NCBI RefSeq assembly: GCF_030433715.1
Contig: NZ_JAROCC010000008.1
Span: 62,001 to 126,000, forward strand
Direction of reading: 5' to 3'
DNA from: Sporosarcina highlanderae
GTDB taxonomy: Bacteria > Bacillota > Bacilli > Bacillales_A > Planococcaceae
Length of the DNA stretch: 64,000 nucleotides
The translations under genes were made by a program, and so were the position numbers. The notes under the pieces were generated by a model. The model ran no database searches. It was not told the origin of the DNA and was given only the letters and a program-made list of their open reading frames with translations. Below, in pieces: positions 41,693-50,217 of the stretch; the stretch's first letter is position 1, and the number at the start of each line of letters is the position of its first letter.

Positions 41693-44600
41693 TCAAGGAA
41701 TCCTAATAAACAACTTGCCATCTGCAAGTTTTCTTGTTTCGTTGCCAAAAATGTCTTTCACTTTGACTTCGATTCTTGCACCGTCAGCGATTACGCCGAA
41801 TGGTACAGTCCAGTAGCCTACATAGAAACCAGGGCGTACTTCCCTGATTGGAAGTTCAATCGCGTTGGACATGTTAACGCCAAGGCTTGTAAGCGGCATG
41901 TGGATGGCGAATGTTGCAGCTAATCCTGCTTCGCTTTCGAACTCGATTTTCACTGTTTGCCCAACTGTCACATGAAGATCCTGTGTTGGTGTCAGGTTGC
42001 GAATCTCAAGTTCTGTAAATTTAGCAGAAATCGTTGCTGTTTTCGTCTCTTCATTTCCTGCAGCATCTGTTGCTACTACAGTTATGAGATTTTCGCCTTC
42101 GTCAAGAAGGATGCGTTTCGAATACGTTCCGTTGTCAGCAACAGCTGCTTTCTGTCCATTGACAGTTACCGTGCTTAGATTCGTATCGGAAACTTTACCC
42201 GTAACAGTTACTGTTTCAGCTTTTGTTTTCGAACCGGATTTCGGGCTTGTAATGGATAATACTGGTTTCTTTGTGTCCAATACAAACGTAACCGGCGCGG
42301 ATTCACCTGTCACTCTACCATTTAGAGAAGAGACGGCAGTGAAGACGTTTTCCCCTTCAGCAAGTACAATCGGGAAGGAGAATTTGCCATCTTCGCCGAT
42401 AGTGACAGTTTCAACGTCATTGCCATTGTTCTTCAATGTAATTGTTGTTGTTGGAGACGCCTTACCTTCAACTACAACATTTGCATTGTTTGTTACTTTT
42501 CCTGATGTCGTGATTTGTGGCCCATCGACTTCATAGTTTACACGTGCACGGATCATATAGTTTCCTTCTGCTTCAGGTGAAGGAGACCAAGCACCGCTAA
42601 CATACTGATAACTCCTCTTAGCATTTTGACTGTCCTCATCCGTAGCCAATCCAGGTGATGCCGTGTTTACTTGAGTTTGAATGTAAACCATGTAGAAGTC
42701 ACCATCAACCGCAATGTTGTGTTCTGCCAAGTCGACGACAGTCCAGCTGCCATCCCGTTTAGCATTCGCATCGATTGGGCCTGCAAGTTTCTTGCCCGGA
42801 GCTCCATTCGCACCTTTTGCATCCCAAACTTCAACTGCAAATTTCGTTCCGCCTGGAATTGGCCATTCAGCAGTCCAGAAACGGAAAATACCTTCGGTTA
42901 CGATACCGGAATTCTTACCTTCCGGAAGTGACATCTTGACAGCCCAACCGTTTCCAGCATCGTAGAATGCACGTGCATTCTCTGCGGTACCATCGTCATA
43001 TCCGATTACTCCGCCAGGATATGTGAAGAACGGATCAATAATAATATTTTTGACGATTCCGTTGGAGCCGATAGTAATAGACTCTTCTTTACTATGGAAT
43101 CCTCTTGCGATAATTTTCATTGTATACTCACCGGAATACGCTGTAATTGAATAGCTGCCGTCAGCGGCCGATTCGACAGGAGTGATATTCGCGTCTTCAA
43201 GTAGCATTACGACTGCACCTTCAACCGGAATCCCTGAAGCGTCAGTAATTTTACCACTTACTGTCCCTTGTGGATTTTCCTGTAATGTGAAGTTGGCAGT
43301 TGTTGCTTCATTATCACGGACTGTGACTGTTTGTGTTGCCGATTGGAAACCATACGCTTCAGCTTTAACAGTGTATGTTCCTGCGCCAAGTGTCATTGAA
43401 TAGGAACCGTCTGCCGGATTTGTATTGACTGTACGGTTGTTTTCAAGAACCGTCACTTTCGCACCCAATGGCAATGCTGAAAGGTTGTTGTTATTCATCT
43501 CCACAGAAGGAGCTGCAACTTCCTCTTTCGTCAAATCAATCACAAGATCTTTTGGATCCATTGGAGTTTCAGTTGCATCTTTTTCCTTTTCCATTTCGAG
43601 CTCAGCATCTGACAATTTCGCTGGCTTCGTCATGCCGATCGACATGCTGGCTATTTGTGCAACGTCCGTCAACGCCACATCATCGATATACCAACCAGGT
43701 CTAACGACACTTCCGTCGGAAAATGCATTAAATCCGATATAGACGCGTTGCCCGCTATATGCAGATAGGTCGACCTGTCCATCAATCCAACCATTTGAAA
43801 TTCCTACGATTTGTTGAAGTTGTGTCCATGCTACACCGTCTGTGGAAATCACAATATGACCATAATCCCAAGCTCTTCCAGTCGAAGTGGATTGCTCAAA
43901 GTTATGCCATTGCTTAAACTGTAAATACGAATTCCCTTCAGGTAAATCTATCGGAGGCATGACAAGAGTTGCGTTCATGCTGCTCTTATAATCGCCTAAT
44001 AGGTTAGTAGCGTATACCTTTTCACCAGAAACGGCATTTCCTGGTCCTGATGTAGGTACACCCCACTCCCACGTATTATTAGCACCGAACGATGACCAAC
44101 CGATTGGTGTTTGTTCGAAGTTCTCGAAATAACCAACTGTGATGCCCGGTTTTACTTGCACTGAATATTCCTCAGTAGTCACTTCATTGTTACCGAAGTC
44201 ATTTATTGTGAATTTGTAAGTGAATTCATTCCCAACTATCACATCGCCAGAAACTGTTACACCGTACACACCGGACTTATAGTCTCCGGATTTACGTGTA
44301 GCTTCCATCGTTTGCCAAGCCCCATCCGCATCAAGGTATTGGAAGTTAACAGAAGAAACACTGATGTTGTCGCTCACTTGGATTGTTAAATCAAGTTCCA
44401 TCCCTGCGTACGTCTCTGCAGGTGCGGAGTGCTCATACACCGGAGCTTCATCGTCTTCGCCATCTTGTGTAACCTGGCCATTAAGTGTTCCAAGTCCGCT
44501 TGCAATTGCCGATACAGCTGCATATGCGTCAACAAGTCCGTGTCCATACCCATTGTTAGGTACTGTTGGATATTGACTATCTGTTAACGGAACCGCTGTG

Positions 44601-46039
44601 TTAATCAAAATCTGCTCCATTTCATCGACAGTGATTGTCGCATTCACTTGACGAAGTAATGCCGCCACTGCCGCGACAGCAGGACCAGACATCGAAGTTC
44701 CATTCCATCCGCCTTCATATCCGCTTCCCGGTACCGAGGAGCGAATGTTTACACCTGGAGCAATGATATCAGGCTTAACTTCTCCATATGGTGAAGGGCC
44801 GCGTAATGAGAAGCTCGCTACTTTGTTGTTGACATCTGTTGCACCAGTCGCAAACGATTCAGGATAGTTTGCTGGTACTGCAATTGATCCAGGTCCACCC
44901 GGATTCGTTAATGTTGTATTTCCTGCAGAGAACTCAGGGAAAATTTCCGCGTTACGCCAGTTAATGACGACATCACGGTACCACTCGTCAAGACCTCGTC
45001 CACCGCCCCATGAGTTATTTACAACGTCAGGAGCAAGATCGACGCGGACGTTTCCATTTCGATCATGCGGTGCTAAAATCCATTGTGCCGCAGCAAGTAA
45101 AATAGCGTCTGTCGTATTGCCAGCCCCATCGAATACTTTAACCGCAATCCACTTCGCACCTGGAGCAACACCGATTTGGTTGGAACCGTTCGGCTCGCTA
45201 CCGACCATTGTTCCAGTGACATGCGTTCCATGTCCGTGGTCATCATAAGAAGCTTCGCGAGCTGCACGAGTAGCATCGAAGAAGTTATAAGTATGACTTA
45301 CTTGGCCAGTCGTCGCGTCATAACCACGATATTTTTCTTTCAAAGCCGGGTGATCCCATTGAACACCTGTGTCAAGACTTGCAACAACTGTTCCGGAACC
45401 ATCGATCCCCATCGCCCACACTTGTGGTGCATTCACACGCTCAACGTTCCACTCTACGTTTGCAAGATTAGAAGATGGTGCACCCGCATTTTCTGTCTTC
45501 GTTGCTGTATAGAGTTGGCGCGTTTCGTTCGGAAGAATCTTTTCAACTTCAGGGAAACCGGCAATCTTCTCGGCAATTTCCTTCGTTGCCGTAACAGCCA
45601 TACCATTTACGATATAGTAAGGAGTAATGTCTTTTACTTCCCCTGTTTCAAGTAAACCTTCCAAGAATTCTTTAACATCTGCTTGCGCTTCCAGTGAAGT
45701 TGCTTTCAGCTCGGAAACAACTGCAGACCTTACCATCAACTCTGTTGTCGATGCGGAAAGGCTTGCTTTTTTTGCATCCTGTCTAGCCTGTTGAGCAACT
45801 TTCGTTGTATCTGCTTTTTCTTTGAATTTAACTAAGAATGTAATCGTTTCTTCATCTTTGAAGTTTTCCAGTAATGAATTACTGACCTTTGCTTTGGAAT
45901 TAACAGCAGAATCTTTGAACGATTGATGTAGCCTATTCTGTTGCTCCGCCGTCGCTATGCCCGGCGCGATAATGGAAAACACCATAAGGAGCGCCGTTAC
46001 AATACTAAAAATTTTAGTCCGACTTCGTTTCTTCCTCAA
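41693..46039 (-). CDS. bpr: Bacillopeptidase F-like S8 serine protease
   Basis: A 1448-residue secreted protease, close in length and layout to B. subtilis Bpr (about 1430). Signal peptide about 1-31; an inhibitor-like pro-region to about 180; S8 domain with Asp223 (SLDTGVQWDHP), His270 (DHGHGTHVTG) and Ser449 (NGTSMSGP). After it: a MAM/immune-inhibitor-A-like module (WEWGVPTSGPGN, WYIDDVALT), two carboxypeptidase-regulatory-like repeats (VSGKITDASGIPVEGAVV), and Ig-like units (PVLSITSPKSG, FVLDTKKP). No SLH domains, unlike the two neighbours. The TTG at 46039 has AAGGAGG at 7 nt; the ATG at 46045 is only 1 nt from it. No terminator separates it from the signal peptidase gene upstream, so it may be cotranscribed. 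Confidence 0.92.
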   Translation of the reverse strand: MRKKRSRTKIFSIVTALLMVFSIIAPGIATAEQQNRLHQSFKDSAVNSKAKVSNSLLENFKDEETITFLVKFKEKADTTKVAQQARQDAKKASLSASTTELMVRSAVVSELKATSLEAQADVKEFLEGLLETGEVKDITPYYIVNGMAVTATKEIAEKIAGFPEVEKILPNETRQLYTATKTENAGAPSSNLANVEWNVERVNAPQVWAMGIDGSGTVVASLDTGVQWDHPALKEKYRGYDATTGQVSHTYNFFDATRAAREASYDDHGHGTHVTGTMVGSEPNGSNQIGVAPGAKWIAVKVFDGAGNTTDAILLAAAQWILAPHDRNGNVRVDLAPDVVNNSWGGGRGLDEWYRDVVINWRNAEIFPEFSAGNTTLTNPGGPGSIAVPANYPESFATGATDVNNKVASFSLRGPSPYGEVKPDIIAPGVNIRSSVPGSGYEGGWNGTSMSGPAVAAVAALLRQVNATITVDEMEQILINTAVPLTDSQYPTVPNNGYGHGLVDAYAAVSAIASGLGTLNGQVTQDGEDDEAPVYEHSAPAETYAGMELDLTIQVSDNISVSSVNFQYLDADGAWQTMEATRKSGDYKSGVYGVTVSGDVIVGNEFTYKFTINDFGNNEVTTEEYSVQVKPGITVGYFENFEQTPIGWSSFGANNTWEWGVPTSGPGNAVSGEKVYATNLLGDYKSSMNATLVMPPIDLPEGNSYLQFKQWHNFEQSTSTGRAWDYGHIVISTDGVAWTQLQQIVGISNGWIDGQVDLSAYSGQRVYIGFNAFSDGSVVRPGWYIDDVALTDVAQIASMSIGMTKPAKLSDAELEMEKEKDATETPMDPKDLVIDLTKEEVAAPSVEMNNNNLSALPLGAKVTVLENNRTVNTNPADGSYSMTLGAGTYTVKAEAYGFQSATQTVTVRDNEATTANFTLQENPQGTVSGKITDASGIPVEGAVVMLLEDANITPVESAADGSYSITAYSGEYTMKIIARGFHSKEESITIGSNGIVKNIIIDPFFTYPGGVIGYDDGTAENARAFYDAGNGWAVKMSLPEGKNSGIVTEGIFRFWTAEWPIPGGTKFAVEVWDAKGANGAPGKKLAGPIDANAKRDGSWTVVDLAEHNIAVDGDFYMVYIQTQVNTASPGLATDEDSQNAKRSYQYVSGAWSPSPEAEGNYMIRARVNYEVDGPQITTSGKVTNNANVVVEGKASPTTTITLKNNGNDVETVTIGEDGKFSFPIVLAEGENVFTAVSSLNGRVTGESAPVTFVLDTKKPVLSITSPKSGSKTKAETVTVTGKVSDTNLSTVTVNGQKAAVADNGTYSKRILLDEGENLITVVATDAAGNEETKTATISAKFTELEIRNLTPTQDLHVTVGQTVKIEFESEAGLAATFAIHMPLTSLGVNMSNAIELPIREVRPGFYVGYWTVPFGVIADGARIEVKVKDIFGNETRKLADGKLFIRIP

Positions 46040-46192
46040 TTTCATTCCTCCTTTTTTTATAAAGAACCCATTTCTTTACGAGTAAAAGGTGTAACCTTAT
46101 CCCTCCTTTCAAAGCTCTGAGGTAGTAATGGCGTAACTTTGCTCTATCATGTTGTTTCATTCACCATACAAGTCCAGGATTTATTTAAACCC

Positions 46193-46762
46193 TCACGGAT
46201 AAAGCGAGAATAGGAGCTCCCCTTTAATACGCTCTTTCGGCAGGAAACCGAATTCACTGTTCCTACTATCTAAGCTTTCACCGGGAGTCCGGTTGTCCCC
46301 CATTACAAAATAGGAGTTCTCTGCCACCTTGACCAATTCCATATCTGTCGGAAAGCCGGTGGAATATACTTCATGCACCTTGTCGCCATTTACATAAACG
46401 ACACCATTAGCGATTTTAACAGTGTCATTCGGCAAGGCGATAATCCTCTTGATGACATCGAACCCGTGCACATCTCGAAACTGAACAATATCATTTATTT
46501 CAGGGGTAAAAAATAAATTATTCGTCACAATGACATCCTTATTGTGGAGTGTTGGAGCCATGGAGTTCCCGCTAATGACGGTAATGCCGATTGCATATCG
46601 AAAAAAAAGAAAAAGTCCAAGGATAAGCAAAATAAACTTCACCCAACTAAGGACACTATCCTGTGATTTCCTCTGATTAGTCGTTGCTTGATTCGTTGCT
46701 TGATTCGTTGCCTGATTCGTTGCTTCTTTTGTTGGATTTGCGGCTATTTCATTTACATTCAT
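46193..46762 (-). CDS. Signal peptidase I
   Basis: A 189-residue type I signal peptidase of the bacterial (Ser/Lys) kind: one membrane helix (about 40-62), catalytic Ser67 in SGNSMAPTL, catalytic Lys105 in FDVIKRIIALP, and box E GDNRTPGESLDSR. It is not the SipW/ER type, as Lys is present. The cytosolic N-terminus has four tandem ATNQ-type units from 12-bp repeats (46681-46733). It overlaps the preceding helical-protein gene by 4 nt (ATGA), so it is the last gene of a secreted-protein operon. It probably serves these products in particular, since a housekeeping enzyme would be expected elsewhere. Confidence 0.92.
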   Translation of the reverse strand: MNVNEIAANPTKEATNQATNQATNQATTNQRKSQDSVLSWVKFILLILGLFLFFRYAIGITVISGNSMAPTLHNKDVIVTNNLFFTPEINDIVQFRDVHGFDVIKRIIALPNDTVKIANGVVYVNGDKVHEVYSTGFPTDMELVKVAENSYFVMGDNRTPGESLDSRNSEFGFLPKERIKGELLFSLYP

Positions 46763-47379
46763 GGGGCATCACTTTCCTTTTCACCAAATTCATGATCCGG
46801 GTCTATATTTGGGTTGGGTTCTAATTTTAGCTCTTGTTTTGGTTCTGGACCTAACTCCGATTCAGAATCCGGCTCTTCCTCCGGATCCTCCCCATCGCTA
46901 AGATCAGGCTCCTGTTCTGGTGCTTGGCTGTGATTTCCATCATTCATCACTCGGTTCATTTCATTGACCGCTGCTTGGAAGATGCTTTCCAATTCATCTC
47001 TTAAACTGTTCTCTTTTTGTGAGTTATCGATATTGATGGTGGATATTAATTCGTCAACATAACGTCGCAATTCGCTTGTTCGCTTTTCCTTTTCGATTAA
47101 GGTGAAAGCCTGAAGTCTTTCGTTAGCAACTTGAATTTCCGAATGCAGCTCTTCTTTTAAACGTCCCGTTTGAATTTCTTGTTCTGAATCAATCGCTTCC
47201 TTAATTTCCACAAGCGCGTGCCCCCTTTGTGTATCAAACCAGTTCATCAACAATGATTGGATATCTTGATGTGCAAACGTGACTGATACACTGCCTCCGA
47301 TTATTCCGATTAAAAGAACAGCTCCAATTAGGAATTTAACGATTTCCGAGTGACTTGACTTCCTTCGTTCTTTATCCAC
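46759..47379 (-). CDS. Membrane-tethered helical protein with W-F motif and acidic tail (operon protein C)
   Basis: 206 residues. A basic N-terminus (MDKERRKSSHSE) and hydrophobic segment (15-37) act as signal or anchor; AHQD near residue 37 offers a possible cleavage site. Next comes SLLMNWFDTQRG, matching the motif shared with its two neighbours, then about 110 residues of charged helix with coiled-coil character (IKEAIDSEQEI, LKEELHSEIQVANERLQ, SLRDELESIFQAAVNEM), and a Pro/Glu/Asp-rich tail of EPDSE and PNPNIDPD type. The family is not recognised. The tail could span the wall or bind calcium (inference). Confidence 0.75.
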   Translation of the reverse strand: MDKERRKSSHSEIVKFLIGAVLLIGIIGGSVSVTFAHQDIQSLLMNWFDTQRGHALVEIKEAIDSEQEIQTGRLKEELHSEIQVANERLQAFTLIEKEKRTSELRRYVDELISTINIDNSQKENSLRDELESIFQAAVNEMNRVMNDGNHSQAPEQEPDLSDGEDPEEEPDSESELGPEPKQELKLEPNPNIDPDHEFGEKESDAP

Positions 47380-47440
47380 AGCACACCCCTCCAGATGAAA
47401 TAGTAGGACCCACTTTGGGCGGGCCCTAACAAACTATCAT

Positions 47441-48214
47441 TTAGTCATTCATGCCTGATAGTAGTGCATCCATTGCAGCCTTCGCTTCATTTTCAAGCTC
47501 TAACGCTTTTGCTTCGATCAAGGCTTCCTGTGCCGCCACAAGTTCATCCAAAATCACTGAAACCCTATCAAATACTTCGTTGACTTTGAAATCGATTGCC
47601 GTTTTCAAATTATTGACAGTAATTATCTTTTCACTTTCCACTTCTGCCATAATTGTGGCTTTAGCTGTCTCAATTGCTTCTTCAAGCCCCGTTAGTGCCT
47701 CAGCTTTTACGGCATTCAATTCTGTTGTCAACTCTTCGACAGCAGCCGCTCCCGTATCGCCTGCGAATACAGTCATGTCAGCAGATGCAATTTGAGTCGC
47801 CTCATTCCCGGCGGCCTGGATTTGCAGCCAGCCTTCCTGGTAAACATTATTAAACGCAAGATCCATCCCTGCTAAGATTTCAGTTTGCGCCTCACCTAAC
47901 GAGCTTATATGGGAATTTTTAGCGTTCTGGATAGCCGCGGTAGCCCTGCCAAGTTCACGATCCTTTGTAAAATCAACATCAAATTCAGCACCAACTCGCA
48001 TACCTTCGAACATCTCATCCAAACTTGAAAACTCATCTGCAGAATATTGATCTGCTTCCTGAGCAACGGAGGCTTCCGCACCAGTAAACACGCCGCTATA
48101 CCAAGATTTCAACGCTCCCCCGGCATCCGTGTTCGCAAACGCAAGACCCACTCCAGATAACAATCCAGCCGATATTGTTCCTGCAACGATTTTCTTCTTA
48201 AATGTCATCTTCAT
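47441..48214 (-). CDS. Secreted helical protein with W-Y motif (operon protein B)
   Basis: 257 residues. Signal peptide with KKK and a core (about 8-27) ending in LAFA, then GGALKSWYSGVF, the motif shared in the operon. The rest is Ala/Glu-rich helix in several segments (AAVEELTTELNAVKAEALTG, EEAIETAKATIMAEVE, EALIEAKALELENEAKA) with no Cys and few aromatics, suggesting long helical or fibrous structure. It has no membrane anchor, so it would be released or assembled outside. It lies 2 nt after protein A, and AGGAGGA precedes its ATG. Probably the most abundant member, as the site is the best. No known family. Confidence 0.75.
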   Translation of the reverse strand: MKMTFKKKIVAGTISAGLLSGVGLAFANTDAGGALKSWYSGVFTGAEASVAQEADQYSADEFSSLDEMFEGMRVGAEFDVDFTKDRELGRATAAIQNAKNSHISSLGEAQTEILAGMDLAFNNVYQEGWLQIQAAGNEATQIASADMTVFAGDTGAAAVEELTTELNAVKAEALTGLEEAIETAKATIMAEVESEKIITVNNLKTAIDFKVNEVFDRVSVILDELVAAQEALIEAKALELENEAKAAMDALLSGMND

Positions 48215-48216
48215 GT

Positions 48217-48711
48217 TTAATTGTCCTCCTCAGTATTGTTGTTATTATTTTCCGGGCTCACTTCATCAGTCGTTCCATCGAAACCATGATTGGAAAGAAG
48301 TTCCGATAAAATTTCAAATGTACGACGATCGATCTCCATCTGCCTTTTTTTTAGGTCTTGAACAAAATCAATAAGATCCTCTTCTTGTAGCGACTCTGTT
48401 GTTTCATCCAATCGCTGCAGGTAATCGTTTTTATACTTCTTGATATCGCGGTTTACATCATTGGAGGCGTTAAGAACGTAGCCTACAAGTTGACTTTCCA
48501 TAACTTTGAGCATCTGTCCTCTTTGGGCATCTACGGAAATCTGCATTGTTGTAAGCATGCCTATCAGTTGTTCGCTAATCTGATTGGATAATAAATGGAC
48601 TTGATGCCTGTACCAGTCCGTGAGTGACGTACCTTTTGTGGATTGGGCATAAATTGAAGTGCTTACTAAAAGGAGACAGCACGTTACAAATGCAATATCT
48701 ATCTTTCTCAC
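48217..48711 (-). CDS. Secreted helical protein with W-Y motif (operon protein A)
   Basis: First gene of the operon, 164 residues. Signal peptide (about 1-23, ending IYA) is followed by TSLTDWYRHQ, the shared motif. The helical body has an AQRGQMLKVMESQL stretch that echoes TQRGHALVEIKEAI of protein C, then charged coiled-coil helices (RDIKKYKNDYLQRLDETTESLQEED) and an Asn/Glu-rich end (ENNNNNTEEDN). GTG at 48711 lies 9 nt after GGGGG; GTG at 48717 is also possible. The family is not recognised. Confidence 0.72.
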   Translation of the reverse strand: MRKIDIAFVTCCLLLVSTSIYAQSTKGTSLTDWYRHQVHLLSNQISEQLIGMLTTMQISVDAQRGQMLKVMESQLVGYVLNASNDVNRDIKKYKNDYLQRLDETTESLQEEDLIDFVQDLKKRQMEIDRRTFEILSELLSNHGFDGTTDEVSPENNNNNTEEDN

Positions 48712-48980
48712 GATCACCTACCCCCTACTATTTTCCAAGAAGCATTCCTCATTTCAGCTGAACGTCGTTCGATACACCAACTTTGAATGTCTTCGCTCGA
48801 TGCGTTTAGAAAAGATGCACTTTTCCATCTATTCACAAGTATAAAAGTGCCATTGTTTCTTCTCGCCCCTCTTCTGTCTACTTTTTTTACTATTCTTTAG
48901 ACTCATCTTGTTATCCAATGTTGTAATCCGACCTACCACTTTCGTTTCCAATGGTAGACAAAAGTGGAATGCATTTGTCA
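48712..48980. other. Upstream region of the helical-protein operon
   Basis: About 270 bp (320 bp including the next terminator) without a gene between the operon and the response-regulator gene. The operon promoter must lie here, but I see no box pair clear enough to assign, and no repeat that would mark a regulator site. Confidence 0.45.
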
Positions 48981-49023
48981 AAAAAAAAAATGTTAGGTCC
49001 TTTAAAAGCAGGACCTAACATTT
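48981..49023 (-). terminator. Terminator of the response-regulator gene
   Basis: AAATGTTAGGTCCT pairs with AGGACCTAACATTT around an 8-nt loop, with a run of ten T on the reverse strand. It separates the regulator from the helical-protein operon. Confidence 0.9.
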
Positions 49024-49038
49024 CAGGGGAACTTCTTG

Positions 49039-49680
49039 TTAATTCACAATGTATCGAACTAACCCTTTTGCATTTGCATATAAAGCTGCTTGGGTTCTAT
49101 CCATTAGATTTAACTTCGCTAATACTTGGCTGACATGTTTTTTTACGGTATACTCAGTTACGCATAACACCTGGGAAATTTCTTTATTGGAGAGACCTTT
49201 ACCAAGTTCTATCAACACTTCAGTCTCCTTGGGAGTTAGCGTCTCGAATTCCCCGTTTGTTATATAAGACTTAGGAGATTTCAAAATAACCTCAAGAATC
49301 CTTTGATCATAGTAGTTTCTGCCGTTACAAATCATTCGCAGGGCATGTACCAATTCTTCAAGCACAGACTCTTTCAATAAGAAGCCAGAAACCCCAAGTC
49401 TCTTGGCCGACATGAAATTTTCTTCACTTGGCGAGGAGGACAATACAATAAATTTGCAAGACAATCCTAAGGATTTCGCCTCGGCTACCAAGTCCAACCC
49501 ACATTCGCCCCCTAAATATAAATCCACGATGGCAATATCAGGATTCATTGAACGAATGATGGCCAAAGCTTCCTGACGATTCGAAGCCTCTCCCACAATA
49601 TTCAAGCCCTCTTCGCTAACAAGAACTGAAAAAAGCCCCTTCCTTATTAACGGGTGATCATCGACAAGTATCACATTCAT
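49039..49680 (-). CDS. NarL/FixJ-family response regulator (orphan)
   Basis: A 213-residue two-component regulator: receiver domain (1-120) with the acidic pocket Asp7-Asp8, phospho-acceptor Asp53 (IVDLYLGG) and conserved Lys near 103 (LLKES), then a LuxR-type HTH (about 148-205; LTPKETEVLIELGKGLSNKEISQVL, in pieces LTPKETEVL, GLSNKEIS). No histidine kinase lies next to it, so its partner must be elsewhere. The gene immediately precedes the secreted helical-protein operon in the same direction, making that operon a plausible target (inference only). Confidence 0.88.
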   Translation of the reverse strand: MNVILVDDHPLIRKGLFSVLVSEEGLNIVGEASNRQEALAIIRSMNPDIAIVDLYLGGECGLDLVAEAKSLGLSCKFIVLSSSPSEENFMSAKRLGVSGFLLKESVLEELVHALRMICNGRNYYDQRILEVILKSPKSYITNGEFETLTPKETEVLIELGKGLSNKEISQVLCVTEYTVKKHVSQVLAKLNLMDRTQAALYANAKGLVRYIVN

Positions 49681-50072
49681 AGAACGACAACCTCTCTCTC
49701 ATCATTGTTTATAATGATTTCTATTGTTTATCGTCGTTGAAAATTGTTTGGGAAAAACTATTGAGTGGAATGATATGTGCATATCCAGAGTAGTTAAATG
49801 TAAATCATCTGGACCGACTTCTGTGGAGGGTGAATAATTTCTGAGGTGTTGAATGGTTTTCTATATAAAACCATCTTCTTCCTCTATTGTAATGAAATGA
49901 CCATATACTATCAATAAAGAGTTCTAACTATTTGAATTATTCATTCCTTACTACTGTTTTCACAACCTACCACTGATTCCTATTCCCCTTCACAAAAAGA
50001 AATAAATACATATATTGCTCTATCGCAAGCATGACAAATGTACCTCCACACTTTTTGAAGGCACCTCTTTGA
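49681..50072. other. Intergenic stretch without recognisable features
   Basis: About 390 bp, A/T-rich. It should hold the promoter of the response-regulator gene. A short reverse frame (49967-50209) runs into the MITE-like element and has no good start. I see nothing else. Confidence 0.5.
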
Positions 50073-50217
50073 AGGTACCTGTGCATGATGCACTGACAAT
50101 TCAATGAACACAATAAATATACAAAAGGAAGCCAGTCAAGTATTAATTTGATTGGCTTCCTAATTATTTTTATGCAATTGTAGTGCATAATCTGAATTGT
50201 TTCGTGCACAGGTACCT
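50073..50217. mobile_element. MITE-like element, copy 2 (145 bp)
   Basis: The same 13-bp termini (AGGTACCTGTGCA / TGCACAGGTACCT) as copy 1, and the right third is nearly identical to it (tagtgcataatctgaattg). The central hairpin is GGAAGCCAGTCAA / TTGATTGGCTTCC, different in sequence from copy 1 but still paired. The TAG stop of the citrate transporter uses the first bases of the terminal repeat, so the insertion sits exactly at the gene end and its hairpin may act as terminator. Confidence 0.8.

Noticed and set aside
49967-50209. An 80-residue reverse frame at the MITE-like element
   Set aside because: Its first half is the element itself read through the hairpin; no site, no homology pattern.
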